The position numbers and the translations under genes were made by a program. Of a stretch of DNA of 64,000 nucleotides, positions 46,330-54,974 are shown one piece after another. The notes under the pieces are model-generated. The model searched no databases and was not told the origin of the DNA. It saw only the letters and a list, made by a program, of their open reading frames with translations. How positions within the stretch are numbered: position 1 is the stretch's first letter; every line of letters begins with the position of its first letter. The stretch is from an uncultured Opitutia bacterium (GTDB lineage: Bacteria > Verrucomicrobiota > Verrucomicrobiia > Opitutales > UBA953), in assembly GCA_903919185.1 (NCBI GenBank), contig CAIXHF010000007.1, positions 87,428 to 151,427 of the forward strand. The letters are read 5' to 3'.

Positions 46330-48954
46330 ATGTCCGAGAAGAAGCCCGCCATCGAAGAGAATGCCAAAACTGGCCAGTGGCTGTGCGGCTCAGAGGAGGC
46401 CGCCTTTGCGGCCGTTCAGGCACGGAAGGAAGGCCTGACTTCCGCCGAGGCCGCCGCGCGCCTGGAGGAGTTTGGGCCGAACTCTGTCTCGGCCCCGCGT
46501 CCAAGTGCGCTCGTGGAGCTACTCCGTAAGTTCAAGGAACCTCTGGTCGTACAATTGATGGTGATTTGCATCCTGTCGTTCATTTTTGAAGACGACGAGA
46601 CGAAGAAGATCCTGAGCACCTCCTTGGTGGGCGGGATGGTGTTCTTTTCCGTCTTCCTTTCCTATTTCCAAGAGAGCCGTTCGGCACAGACCATTGCTAA
46701 GCTGCAGGCCATGGTGAAGACCACCTGCGACGTCATCCGCGATGGCGTCGAGGTCACCGTCCCGATCGACCAGATTGTCCCGGGTGATATCGTCGTACTC
46801 GCCGCTGGCTCCATCATTCCTGCGGATTGTCGTTTATTGCAGGCGAAGGACTTCTTCCTTTCGCAATCCGCTTTGACGGGGGAGTCGATGCCGGTCGAGC
46901 GCGTCGTCATGGCGACCGTGCCGGGCGCGGTGTCGGCCCAGGAGTGCCCCAACGGTTGTCTCATGGGTGCCAACGTCCAGAGCGGCTCGGCCCGTGCCCT
47001 AGTTCTTGCCACCGGCCGCTCAACCCAGTTCGGTGCGATGTCTGCCCGTCTTGTCGAGCGCAAGGACGCCACCGCCTTCGAACGCGGGACCAAGAGCTTC
47101 GTGTGGATGATGATTCGCATGATGCTGGTCATGGTCACGCTGACCTTTGGTTTCAGTGCGTGGCGGACGAGTAACGTCAAGGACGCCTTCCTCTTTGCGC
47201 TGACGGTCGCTGTTGGCCTGACGCCAGAAATGCTGCCGATGATCTTGGCCGCTTGTTTGTCCAAGGGGGCTCGCTCGCTCGCTCGTTTGAAGGTCGTGAT
47301 GAAGCGGCTCGATGCCATTCAGAACCTGGGGGCGATGGATATTTTCTGCACGGATAAAACGGGGACACTCACGCAGGACCACATCGTGCTCCAGCGTCAC
47401 GTCGATGTCATCGGTCGCGACTCTGAGGACGTGCTGCGCTACGCGTGGATGAACGCCCATTATCAGACTGGCCTCCGCAACCTGCTTGATCGCGCCATTC
47501 TTTCTCGTACCGACCTCGACGTCGAACGGAGCTGCCGCAAGGTCGACGAAATCCCCTTCGACTTCCAGCGCCGCCGCATGTCGGTCGTCGTCGATCACGA
47601 GGGGGATCACTTGCTGATCTGTAAGGGTGCCGTGGAGGAGATCTTGGCCGTCTGCGGTCAGTATCAGATCGACGATGAAATCCACACCATGATCCCGCTG
47701 ATTAAGGACGAGGTCATGGAGGAGTATCGTGCGCTGTCCGCGCAGGGGTTTCGTGTCATCGCGCTGGCTTACCGGGAGTTTGATCGCAGTAAGGAAGTCT
47801 TTGGCACGGCGGATGAAGCCAACCTCGTGCTCTTGGGTTACCTCGCTTTCTTCGATCCGCCCAAGGAAACCGCCGCGACGGCTTTGGCCGGCCTCCGCGA
47901 ACGTGGCGTTCGGGCGAAGATTCTCACTGGCGATAATGAACTGGTTTCGCGCAAGGTCTGTGCAGACGTTGGCATGCCCGTCGGCCGAGTGCTCACTGGT
48001 GCCCAATTGGCGGCTATGGATAAGGCGACCTTCGACGCAGCCGTGCTTGCGGCCGACATCATGGCGCGCCTGACGCCAGCGCAGAAGGAACAAGTCATCC
48101 GCTCGCTGAAGGCCCAGGGGCACACCGTTGGCTTCATGGGGGACGGCATCAATGACGTCCTTGCCCTCAAGGCTGCCGATGTGGGCATCTCCGTCGATAC
48201 CGCGGTCGATGTCGCCAAGGAGTCCGCCGATGCGGTCCTGCTGGAGAAGTCGCTTCTAGTCCTCGTCGACGGTATCGATGAAGGCCGCCGTATCTTCTGC
48301 AACATCGAGAAGTATATCCGCATGGGCGCTTCTTCGAATTTCGGCAACATGTTCTCGGTCCTCGGCGCCGCCTTACTCTTGCCGTTCCAGCCGCTCACGC
48401 CGGTGCTGATCCTGCTCAATAATTTCGCCTACGACTTCTCGCAGACGGCCATTCCCTTCGACCGCGTCGAGAAGGACCAAATCGCTAAGCCCCGGCAGTG
48501 GGATATCTCAAGCATTCGGGGATTCATGATTTGGCTGGGGCCAGTCTCCTCGCTCTTTGACTACCTCACGTTTGCGTTGATGTGGTTCGTCGTCTGCCCC
48601 GCGGCCTTAGGTGGTACTTGGTCGACACTGGATAACGCTGGTCAGGCGAAGTTCATCATTCTTTTCCAGACGGGTTGGTTCATTGAGTCCATCGTCACGC
48701 AGACGCTGGTGGTGCACGTGATCCGCTCCCCGAAGGTGCCTTTCATCGGCTCGCGCGCCTCCTGGCAGCTGACGATGACGACCTTGGCGGCGGTCGGCTT
48801 TGCGATCTGGTTAACGTTCTCCCCGTGGATAAAAGGGCTCGGACTCAATGGCGCGGGGCTCGGTCCGATTTATTGGTCGGCGCTCCTGCTGATGACGGTT
48901 GCCTACGTCACCATCGCTCACTTAATTGCCCGTCCGCGCCTACGTGCGGCCTGA
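46330..48954 (+). CDS. mgtA: P3-type Mg2+-importing ATPase, MgtA/MgtB family
   Basis: The 874-aa protein has about ten membrane segments, an actuator TGES (SALTGESMPVE), the phosphorylation site Asp342 in CTDKTGTLTQ, and the hinge MGDGINDVLALKAADVG. The C-terminal six segments match P-type ATPases of subgroup IIIB. It imports Mg2+ at low external levels. No long leader like the mgtA riboswitch is visible in the 120-bp gap. It is cotranscribed with a PTS EIIA gene. Confidence 0.94.
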   Translation: MSEKKPAIEENAKTGQWLCGSEEAAFAAVQARKEGLTSAEAAARLEEFGPNSVSAPRPSALVELLRKFKEPLVVQLMVICILSFIFEDDETKKILSTSLVGGMVFFSVFLSYFQESRSAQTIAKLQAMVKTTCDVIRDGVEVTVPIDQIVPGDIVVLAAGSIIPADCRLLQAKDFFLSQSALTGESMPVERVVMATVPGAVSAQECPNGCLMGANVQSGSARALVLATGRSTQFGAMSARLVERKDATAFERGTKSFVWMMIRMMLVMVTLTFGFSAWRTSNVKDAFLFALTVAVGLTPEMLPMILAACLSKGARSLARLKVVMKRLDAIQNLGAMDIFCTDKTGTLTQDHIVLQRHVDVIGRDSEDVLRYAWMNAHYQTGLRNLLDRAILSRTDLDVERSCRKVDEIPFDFQRRRMSVVVDHEGDHLLICKGAVEEILAVCGQYQIDDEIHTMIPLIKDEVMEEYRALSAQGFRVIALAYREFDRSKEVFGTADEANLVLLGYLAFFDPPKETAATALAGLRERGVRAKILTGDNELVSRKVCADVGMPVGRVLTGAQLAAMDKATFDAAVLAADIMARLTPAQKEQVIRSLKAQGHTVGFMGDGINDVLALKAADVGISVDTAVDVAKESADAVLLEKSLLVLVDGIDEGRRIFCNIEKYIRMGASSNFGNMFSVLGAALLLPFQPLTPVLILLNNFAYDFSQTAIPFDRVEKDQIAKPRQWDISSIRGFMIWLGPVSSLFDYLTFALMWFVVCPAALGGTWSTLDNAGQAKFIILFQTGWFIESIVTQTLVVHVIRSPKVPFIGSRASWQLTMTTLAAVGFAIWLTFSPWIKGLGLNGAGLGPIYWSALLLMTVAYVTIAHLIARPRLRAA

Positions 48955-48966
48955 CCTTTCACTTCC

Positions 48967-49530
48967 ATGCGCATCCTTCTCGAGGCCCTCCAGGCTGGCC
49001 GCCTCTTCGAACTCACCGAGACGTCCAAGAAGGGCGCGTTTGAATTCCTGGGGCGCGTCCTAGAGGCAATTCCGGAGATACCGGACGACTCGGGTGTTGT
49101 CGAGGCCATGCTGGCCCGCGAAGGCTTAGGTAATACCGCCATCGCCGAAGGTGTCGCCTGCCCACATGCCCGCGTCGATGGCATTACCGCGGATATCTAC
49201 TGTGCGCTTGGCTGGTCCGCAGCCGGCCTCGATTACGAGGCGGGCGATGGCAAGCCGGTCCATCTCGTGATCGCCTATTGGATTCCCGACTGTCAGCGCG
49301 TGGGCTTTCTGAAGGAGATGTCCGGCCTAGCCAAAGCCATCACGCTGACCGGCGGCATTGAGACTCTGCGTAAATGCGACACGTTGGGCGAAGTGCGCCA
49401 CGGCCTACTCGACTGGGTGTCCCTGGTGCAGTCGGCGGAACTTCCCGATGTCCGTGCACGCATGCTCCGCCTGACGGTTAAGCCGCCTTGCGAGCCAGAT
49501 TCGACGAGCGAACCCCGCGAAGGCCTCTGA
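48967..49530 (+). CDS. PTS EIIA (PtsN/FruA-like) regulatory protein
   Basis: The 187-aa protein has one EIIA type-2 domain. The phospho-histidine is His67 in GVACPHARVDG. No EIIB or EIIC domain or gene is nearby, so it is likely a regulator in the manner of PtsN, which controls K+ and other uptake systems. The gene lies 12 bp after mgtA, a suggestive link with ion transport. A poorly conserved C-terminal tail of about 30 residues is rich in Pro and Glu. Confidence 0.85.
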   Translation: MRILLEALQAGRLFELTETSKKGAFEFLGRVLEAIPEIPDDSGVVEAMLAREGLGNTAIAEGVACPHARVDGITADIYCALGWSAAGLDYEAGDGKPVHLVIAYWIPDCQRVGFLKEMSGLAKAITLTGGIETLRKCDTLGEVRHGLLDWVSLVQSAELPDVRARMLRLTVKPPCEPDSTSEPREGL

Positions 49531-49534
49531 GGCC

Positions 49535-49939
49535 TTAGGCGGCTTTTTGGAAGTGCTGCCAGAGGACGCAGGTCCAGCAGGCGATGGCGATGACGATAGC
49601 CAGGAAGACCGCCGCGCTCCCCATGTCCTTGGCGCGTTTAGCCAAGGGGTGGCGTTCCAGGGAAATATGGTCCGTATTGGCCTCGATGGCCGAGTTGATG
49701 AGCTCAACGATTAGGATGAGCTGGAGGACGGAGAAGAGCAGGGCCCGCTCGATGATAGGGACTGGGACAAACCAGGCCGCGATGGAGAGAGGGACGATGA
49801 TATAAAGCTCTTGTTTGAAGGCTTCTTCATGCTGGGCGGCGGCTTTGAGGCCATCCCACGTATAGCTGAGGGCCTTAAAAACCCGGGACATACCCCCCTT
49901 GGATTTCATCTGTTGGCTGTAGTTTTCAGGGTCTGACAT
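49535..49939 (-). CDS. dgkA: Diacylglycerol kinase, DgkA type
   Basis: The 134-aa trimeric membrane enzyme phosphorylates diacylglycerol or undecaprenol. Motifs are GLKAAAQHEEAFKQE and ELINSAIEANTDHIS (catalytic Glu), with three membrane helices. It converges with the EIIA gene, 4 bp between stops. Confidence 0.92.
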   Translation of the reverse strand: MSDPENYSQQMKSKGGMSRVFKALSYTWDGLKAAAQHEEAFKQELYIIVPLSIAAWFVPVPIIERALLFSVLQLILIVELINSAIEANTDHISLERHPLAKRAKDMGSAAVFLAIVIAIACWTCVLWQHFQKAA

Positions 49940-50007
49940 GCAAGAGGACTACCCTATTGCCTCGAAAAGGGGTAGGGCAAAGGCATTTTTAACCCCTTTG
50001 AAAACGC

Positions 50008-50035
50008 TTGCCAGAGGGGGGTGCTACCCTAGGTT
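50008..50035 (+). promoter_or_regulatory. Promoter of rpoZ
   Basis: TTGCCA at 50008-50013, 16 bp, TAGGTT at 50030-50035. The same -10 box (TAGGTT) is found before metF. Confidence 0.5.
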
Positions 50036-50039
50036 TCGT

Positions 50040-50058
50040 GGTTCCCTGTGCGGGAACC
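50040..50058 (+). promoter_or_regulatory. Leader hairpin just before rpoZ
   Basis: GGTTCCC and GGGAACC form a perfect 7-bp stem with the loop TGTGC. The hairpin begins near the predicted transcription start and ends 4 nt before the ATG, filling the ribosome-binding region. It has no T tract, so it is not a terminator. It could stabilise the 5' end or limit translation. Confidence 0.5.
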
Positions 50059-50062
50059 CACC

Positions 50063-50314
50063 ATGCGCGACGACTACCTGCAAGATGCCCGAAAGATCAT
50101 TCCTGATGCCAACATTCTCATCAATGTTGTCTCCAAGCGTGTGAAGCAGCTCCGTGCCACGGCTGAACGCCCGCAAGGCTCCCCTCCCAAGTACAAGCAC
50201 CTCTTGGGCGGCGACCTTTACGAGACCCTTTCCCCTGAGGATATCGCTCTCCGCGAAATCATCGAAGGCCGCATCTCCTGGGCTTTCGCCGAGGAAGACC
50301 AGGGCCAGGCCTAA
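50063..50314 (+). CDS. rpoZ: RNA polymerase omega subunit
   Basis: The 83-aa protein has the omega motif DANILINVVSKRVKQL and EDIALREIIEGRISW. It supports assembly of beta-prime. The start at 50063 follows the hairpin; an upstream ATG at 50048 lies inside it. It is first in a row with smpB and trmL. Confidence 0.92.
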   Translation: MRDDYLQDARKIIPDANILINVVSKRVKQLRATAERPQGSPPKYKHLLGGDLYETLSPEDIALREIIEGRISWAFAEEDQGQA

Positions 50315-50367
50315 GCGCTTTCACGCTGAGGTTTACGGCCATCGGCGGGTAGCCCCGACGCACCACC

Positions 50368-50835
50368 ATGGCCGCACGTAAAGAGCATTCCCTTCCCGAG
50401 GTCGGCAATCCGAAAGCCGGCCGGGATTACTTCATTGGGCAGACCTATGAGGCTGGCCTGATGTTATTGGGCACCGAGGTGAAATCACTCCGCCTCGGTC
50501 GCGCGAACATCGCAGACTCCTTCGTGCGCTTGACCCCCAGGGGGCCAGTACTCTTCCACGCCCACATCGCGGAATATGATTTCGGGAATCACAATAACCA
50601 CGACCCCTACCGCACGCGCAAGCTACTACTCCATGCGACCGAGGTGGCTAAGTTGACCGAGGAGGTCCGTTCTGGCGGCGCCACGGTCATCCCATTGAAG
50701 ATTTACTTTAAACATGGTTTGGCCAAGTGCCTCATCGCTGTGGGCAAAGGCAAAAAGCAGCATGATCGTCGTCAGGACATCAAGGAGCGTGACGCCAAGC
50801 GCGAGATCTCGCGGGCCATGAGTCGCCGTCGGTGA
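50368..50835 (+). CDS. smpB: SsrA-binding protein SmpB
   Basis: The 155-aa protein works with tmRNA to free stalled ribosomes. Motifs are GTEVKSLRLGRANIADSFV and HDRRQDIKERDAKREISRA (the C-terminal tail that mimics a codon-anticodon contact). No tmRNA gene was seen in the window. The stop overlaps the trmL start by 4 bp. Confidence 0.96.
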   Translation: MAARKEHSLPEVGNPKAGRDYFIGQTYEAGLMLLGTEVKSLRLGRANIADSFVRLTPRGPVLFHAHIAEYDFGNHNNHDPYRTRKLLLHATEVAKLTEEVRSGGATVIPLKIYFKHGLAKCLIAVGKGKKQHDRRQDIKERDAKREISRAMSRRR

Positions 50836-51299
50836 AGCCGCCCCTCCATCTTATCCTGCTCCACCCGGAGATCGCCCCCAACACGGGCAACATCGGCCGC
50901 ATGTGCGCAGTCACGGGTTGCGTGCTCCATCTGGTGCACCCGTTGGGTTTCAAAATCGACGACACTAAGTTACGCCGTGCAGGCATGGATTACTGGCATC
51001 AATTAGATGTCCGCCATCACGAGAGCTGGGAGGCTTTTTTGGCTTCCCCGGGACGGCCACAGCGGCTCTGGCTCTTCTCGACCAAGACGACGCAGGTTTT
51101 TTGGGATGCGCGTTATGCGGAAGGCGACGGGTTGGTCTTCGGCAGCGAGAGCTCCGGCGCGCCCGAGGCCGTGCATACTTTCGTCGGGGCTGCCCAGACG
51201 GTGAAGATCCCGCATTTCAATGACCTCACGCGCTCACTCAACCTTTCGACCGCCTGCGGCATTGCGACCTATGAGGCGCTGCGCCAAGTGAAAGGGTAG
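50832..51299 (+). CDS. trmL: tRNA (cytidine/uridine(34)-2'-O)-methyltransferase TrmL
   Basis: The 155-aa SPOUT enzyme methylates position 34 of leucine tRNAs. Motifs are LLHPEIAPNTGNIGRMCA, FGSESSGAPEAVH and SLNLSTACGIATYEALRQ (knotted SAM site). It uses a GTG start at 50832 that overlaps the smpB stop. A periodic-repeat array begins just after its stop. Confidence 0.92.
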   Translation: MKPPLHLILLHPEIAPNTGNIGRMCAVTGCVLHLVHPLGFKIDDTKLRRAGMDYWHQLDVRHHESWEAFLASPGRPQRLWLFSTKTTQVFWDARYAEGDGLVFGSESSGAPEAVHTFVGAAQTVKIPHFNDLTRSLNLSTACGIATYEALRQVKG

Positions 51300-51304
51300 G
51301 GGCA

Positions 51305-51433
51305 GGATTGGCGAAAGGGTCGAGTGCAGCGTCGAGGACAGCATCGAGGGCAGAGTCGAGTGAAGGATTGAGGGTTGAGGGTGGAAGCGACCTTGGCCTC
51401 GACTCCGACCTCGACCCAGTCCGCGATTCGGTC
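51305..51433. repeat. 12-bp periodic array after trmL, with the second part inverted
   Basis: Six units with cores GGATTG, GGGTCG, GCGTCG, GCATCG, GAGTCG, GGATTG start exactly every 12 bp at 51305, 51317, 51329, 51341, 51353 and 51365 on the plus strand. Three C-rich units follow in opposite sense at 51398, 51410 and 51422 (CTCGACTCCGAC and variants). The halves can pair, for example GAGTCGAG at 51353 with CTCGACTC at 51398. The stretch begins just after the trmL stop and ends 12 bp before the next gene's ATG. Confidence 0.8.
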
Positions 51434-51445
51434 ATAAGTATTCTC

Positions 51446-52249
51446 ATGCGAATGCTTTGCTGCCTGCTCGCCGTTGCCGCCGTGGCGGCCGAGACCCCTG
51501 CGAACCCCGCCGCCACGCTGGCACAACTGTTGCTCGCCGAAGGGTTCGAGGGCGCTCCAGTCGGAGGTATTCCCAAGGGCTATACCAAGGACGGACCGGT
51601 GCGCGTCGTCGACGACGTCTTCCACTCCGGCCATAAGTCTTTACGCATTGATGCCGCCGTTAAGGGACCCCGGCGCGTGACGAAGTCGGGACCCGACATC
51701 GCAGCTATCGGCGGCGAACACTGGGGCCGGCTTTATTTCCGCGTCGACCAGCCGGTGCCGACTCTGCCTGATCCGCCCGAAGGCCGGAGGGTTTCCTCTG
51801 TACATATTACCTTCGTTAGCGGTAAGGCCTTAAGCCCGCAGTTCAACGACCCCATCGAGACGCGACTGATGGGTACGAGTTTCAATGGGGCTGGCGATGT
51901 GCAGTATCTCTATAACGTGCAGACCGCTAAGCGTGGGGAGTTTGGTGCCAGCACCACGCCGCGCTTCCGGTTCGGCCCTGAATGGACCTTGGCTGAATGG
52001 CACGTCGATAGCGCGACGCAGACCTATCAGTTTTTCCTGAACGGCGACGAGCTCAAGGAGATCGCCGTTAGCAAGGGCGCCGGCAAGTTCGAGCGCGCCG
52101 AGATTCCCACGGCCTTCCAGTCGCTATCGTTCGGCTTCATCAATTATCAGCCGACTCAGACGCCAGGCTTTACCGTCTGGATTGATGACGTGGCCCTAGG
52201 CCGCACCCGGCTGGGTCCGACGGCTCCGCCGGCGGTAAGGTCGAAGTAG
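51446..52249 (+). CDS. Secreted concanavalin/jelly-roll-like protein, Cip1-like
   Basis: The 267-aa protein has a signal peptide (RMLCCLLAVAAVAAE). A beta-rich domain follows with features such as LLAEGFEGAPVGGIPKGY, HSGHKSLRID, WGRLYFRVDQP, WHVDSATQTYQFFLNGDEL, and an end GFTVWIDDVALGRTRLGP. This resembles carbohydrate-binding or lyase-like jelly rolls (for example Cip1-like proteins), but the match is from memory. No catalytic residues can be named. The start at 51446 follows the repeat array; an upstream frame through the array is not a real start. Confidence 0.65.
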   Translation: MRMLCCLLAVAAVAAETPANPAATLAQLLLAEGFEGAPVGGIPKGYTKDGPVRVVDDVFHSGHKSLRIDAAVKGPRRVTKSGPDIAAIGGEHWGRLYFRVDQPVPTLPDPPEGRRVSSVHITFVSGKALSPQFNDPIETRLMGTSFNGAGDVQYLYNVQTAKRGEFGASTTPRFRFGPEWTLAEWHVDSATQTYQFFLNGDELKEIAVSKGAGKFERAEIPTAFQSLSFGFINYQPTQTPGFTVWIDDVALGRTRLGPTAPPAVRSK

Positions 52250-52256
52250 CCCGTGC

Positions 52257-53147
52257 CTAGGTGTTGCGGAGGAGGATGACGCCACCAATCGCGACGGCAC
52301 CGCCAAGCCAGACGCGTGGGCCGGGCCGATTGCCTTCCACGAGCCACTGGAAGAGCAGGGCGAAGAGCGGGGAGAGGGCGACGATACTGAGCACGATGGC
52401 CGACGAGTTAGTACTCAGCGCCCATTGATAGCAGGCCACGCCGATGCCCGGCCCGGCGAGCCCGTTCATTAACATCCAGCCGCGGGCCTTGCCGCCATCG
52501 TAGGGCTGCCGGACTTGGGCAAAGAGTCCGTGCGCACGCGTGTTCCAGAGGACAAAGGCGAGCACGATGGGTAAGCCGCCGATGAGGCGCAGGAAGCCTT
52601 GCGAGAGGCCATCGGGTAGGGGCAGGTTGGCGGCGAGGCAGGCGGCCTTCGCCATGGGTGTGCTCACTGCCCCACAGGCTTGGCCCAGGGCAGCGAGCAC
52701 CGAGAGTGAGACGCCGAGACGCCAGTGGCGGCGATCGCCTTCGGGTGGACGGCCTAATGCGATGGCTACTCCGACCAGAATGACTGCCGCCGCCCCCATC
52801 TGGCTCAGGGAAGGAGCGTGCCCGAGAATGAAGTACTCCAGGATGAGCGCAAAGGGCGCTGCCAAGGTCTGCATGATGAGCAGGGCCAAGCCTGCCCCGA
52901 TGCGGGTAAGCGAGTGGAAGCTAGCGATGTCGCCAACGCCGAGTCCGATGGCACCGCCGAGGATTAGCCACGGCCAGCCGGGAAAGAGCAGCCCGCGACC
53001 AGAAAACAGGACGTAGGCGCCTATCGCGCAGAAGGCAATCGTGATGCGTCCGAGATTCGCAAGGTCGGCACCGTGGTAATAAGAACTCCGCCGGGCACAG
53101 GTAATCGACCAGGCGAAAAAGATGGAGGTGAGAAAGGCAAATTCCAT
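52257..53147 (-). CDS. EamA/DMT-family transporter
   Basis: The 296-aa protein has about ten membrane helices in two EamA repeats, the usual drug/metabolite transporter layout. The substrate is unknown; it may export amino acids, sugars or a metabolite. It overlaps the hemW stop by one base (TGATG), so it is translated with it. Confidence 0.88.
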   Translation of the reverse strand: MEFAFLTSIFFAWSITCARRSSYYHGADLANLGRITIAFCAIGAYVLFSGRGLLFPGWPWLILGGAIGLGVGDIASFHSLTRIGAGLALLIMQTLAAPFALILEYFILGHAPSLSQMGAAAVILVGVAIALGRPPEGDRRHWRLGVSLSVLAALGQACGAVSTPMAKAACLAANLPLPDGLSQGFLRLIGGLPIVLAFVLWNTRAHGLFAQVRQPYDGGKARGWMLMNGLAGPGIGVACYQWALSTNSSAIVLSIVALSPLFALLFQWLVEGNRPGPRVWLGGAVAIGGVILLRNT

Positions 53148-54286
53148 CAGTCGAAGCGCTCGATAATCGCAACCCCGACTGCATCGGCGCGCAACCGGCC
53201 TTCACCGGTAAGGCGGACTTGCGAACCCGCGGCTTCCATCAGGCCTTCCTCAACGAGCGCCTCAAAAAGATGCGTCACGCGTTCTGGCAGTGGCGTGGCG
53301 AAACGGGCGGCGAGGGCCGCTGGGTCGACGCCCGCGTTGAGGCGTAAGCCAAAGACGAGGGCATCACAAAGCAGGTCGGCAGCACTGAGGTCCTTGACCT
53401 GTTCGAGCACGGGAGTGCCGGCTTCAATACCCTTAATCCATTGGTCGAGGTTGGCGGGGTTCGTCCAGCGGCGGTGACCCCATTGCGAGGCCGAGGAGGG
53501 TCCATAGCCAATCCATGAGCCCATCTCCCATGTGATGAGGTTATGACGACAGGCGTGACCAGACCGCGCGAAGTTGGATGTTTCGTACTGCGCGTAGCCG
53601 TTGGCCTCAAGCTGCTCCCAGGTCTGGCGGTAAAGCCGCGCTTCTAGTTCGCGATCAATCTTCACCTTGCCCTGCGAGAGTTTTACAAACATCGCCGTAT
53701 CTTCTTCAAAGGTCAGGCAGTAGGTCGAAAGGTGGTCGGGCTGCAGTTCGATGGCGCGGCGTAGGTCTTCGTGCCAGCGCTGTTCGTCCTGGCCCGGGAT
53801 GGCGAAGATGAGGTCGAGGTTCCGTGAGGCGAAGCCGGCGGCCTCGATTAACTCCCAGGCCTCCATAATTTGCTTCGGCGAGTGTCGACGACCCAGTGCA
53901 TCGAGCGTGATGTCGTCGAAACTCTGTACACCCATCGAGACACGGGTGACGCCAATTTCCTTAAGGGCGGCGAGCTTGTCGGCGCGGACGGACGAAGGTG
54001 CTAGCTCGACGGACCATTCGCTGGGCTGTCCGGCTGCCCGGGTCATCGCGTGGCCTAGTCGCCGTAGGTCCTCGGCTGGCAAGAGGCCGGGCGTACCGCC
54101 GCCCCAGAAGGCGGTTTCGACTCGACCTGGCGGGTGGAGTTCCAGTTCGCGTTCGATGGCCGCAAGGTAGCGGTCGATTTCGCCGCGCTTCGGTTGCTCC
54201 TGATAAAACGAACAGAAGTCGCAGGACGACGCGCAGAACGGGACGTGCAGGTAGAGGGCCGTCGCAGGCTGGACGGACGGGGTCAT
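53147..54286 (-). CDS. hemW: HemW-like radical SAM protein
   Basis: The 379-aa protein has the radical-SAM cluster in VPFCASSCDFCSF (C-x3-C-x2-C) and the HemW motifs WGGGTPGLLP and SMGVQSFDDITLDALGR. HemW is a heme chaperone related to HemN but without coproporphyrinogen oxidase activity. The start at 54286 overlaps the sufT stop by one base. A longer frame to 54439 lies in sufT. Confidence 0.9.
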   Translation of the reverse strand: MTPSVQPATALYLHVPFCASSCDFCSFYQEQPKRGEIDRYLAAIERELELHPPGRVETAFWGGGTPGLLPAEDLRRLGHAMTRAAGQPSEWSVELAPSSVRADKLAALKEIGVTRVSMGVQSFDDITLDALGRRHSPKQIMEAWELIEAAGFASRNLDLIFAIPGQDEQRWHEDLRRAIELQPDHLSTYCLTFEEDTAMFVKLSQGKVKIDRELEARLYRQTWEQLEANGYAQYETSNFARSGHACRHNLITWEMGSWIGYGPSSASQWGHRRWTNPANLDQWIKGIEAGTPVLEQVKDLSAADLLCDALVFGLRLNAGVDPAALAARFATPLPERVTHLFEALVEEGLMEAAGSQVRLTGEGRLRADAVGVAIIERFD

Positions 54287-54831
54287 CACTCGAGACCGAG
54301 CTGCTTGCGACCGGCTTCGGAAATCATCCGAGGATTCCAGATCGGTTCCCAGACAATCTCGACGGTGGCACACTCGACTCCCGGCAGGGCTTCGAGCTTC
54401 GACTTGGCGTCTGCGGCGATGACGGGTCCCATCCCGCAACCTTGCGCGGTGAGCGTCATCTTGGCGGCGACTTTCTGACCACCGCGTTCACCCGCGGTAA
54501 GCTCAAGGTGGTAGATGAGCCCGAGGTCGACGATGTTCACGGGAATCTCCGGATCGAAGCAGCCCTTGAGTGCCTCCCAGAGCATGTCTTGGTTGAGCGG
54601 GCCAGTGGCCTCGTTCTTAGGTTGCTCGCCATAGAGGCCAATCGCTTCTTGGCCCAAGGCATCAAGGTCCGCGGGCGCGATACGGAACAGGCCCATGCCC
54701 GTGCGGACGGTCACCGAACCGCCGAGGGCCTGGGAGACCGTGACTTCGCTGCCCGCCTCGAGTACGACGATGTCCCCAGCAGGGATCAGCGTGGCAGCAC
54801 AGTCACGGATAAGCTTATGGACGGAGGACAT
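54286..54831 (-). CDS. sufT: SufT/MIP18-family Fe-S assembly protein
   Basis: The 181-aa protein has an N-terminal extension (about residues 1-75) and a MIP18/PaaD-type domain (WEALKGCFDPEIPVNIVDLGLI; conserved Cys in LTAQGCGMGP). SufT helps mature iron-sulfur proteins, in line with the radical-SAM hemW next to it. No suf operon is in the window. Confidence 0.9.
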   Translation of the reverse strand: MSSVHKLIRDCAATLIPAGDIVVLEAGSEVTVSQALGGSVTVRTGMGLFRIAPADLDALGQEAIGLYGEQPKNEATGPLNQDMLWEALKGCFDPEIPVNIVDLGLIYHLELTAGERGGQKVAAKMTLTAQGCGMGPVIAADAKSKLEALPGVECATVEIVWEPIWNPRMISEAGRKQLGLE

Positions 54832-54974
54832 GCCTTCAAACAGTCGTTTAAAGCCTCGGAGGCAAGCGTGGGGTGCTGCTGATGTGCGTTTGGCGGTATA
54901 AAAGTTGCGTGTCTAGCCCGCACCGAGGGTTGAGGTCTGTCGGCGGCGGGGTAGGGTGCGGGTAACCCCTTCTT

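Noticed and set aside
49520..49547. Terminator at the end of the EIIA gene
   Set aside because: AAGGCCT-CTG-AGGCCTT overlaps the stop codon and the T tract is 6 bp away from the stem, so it is too weak to claim.
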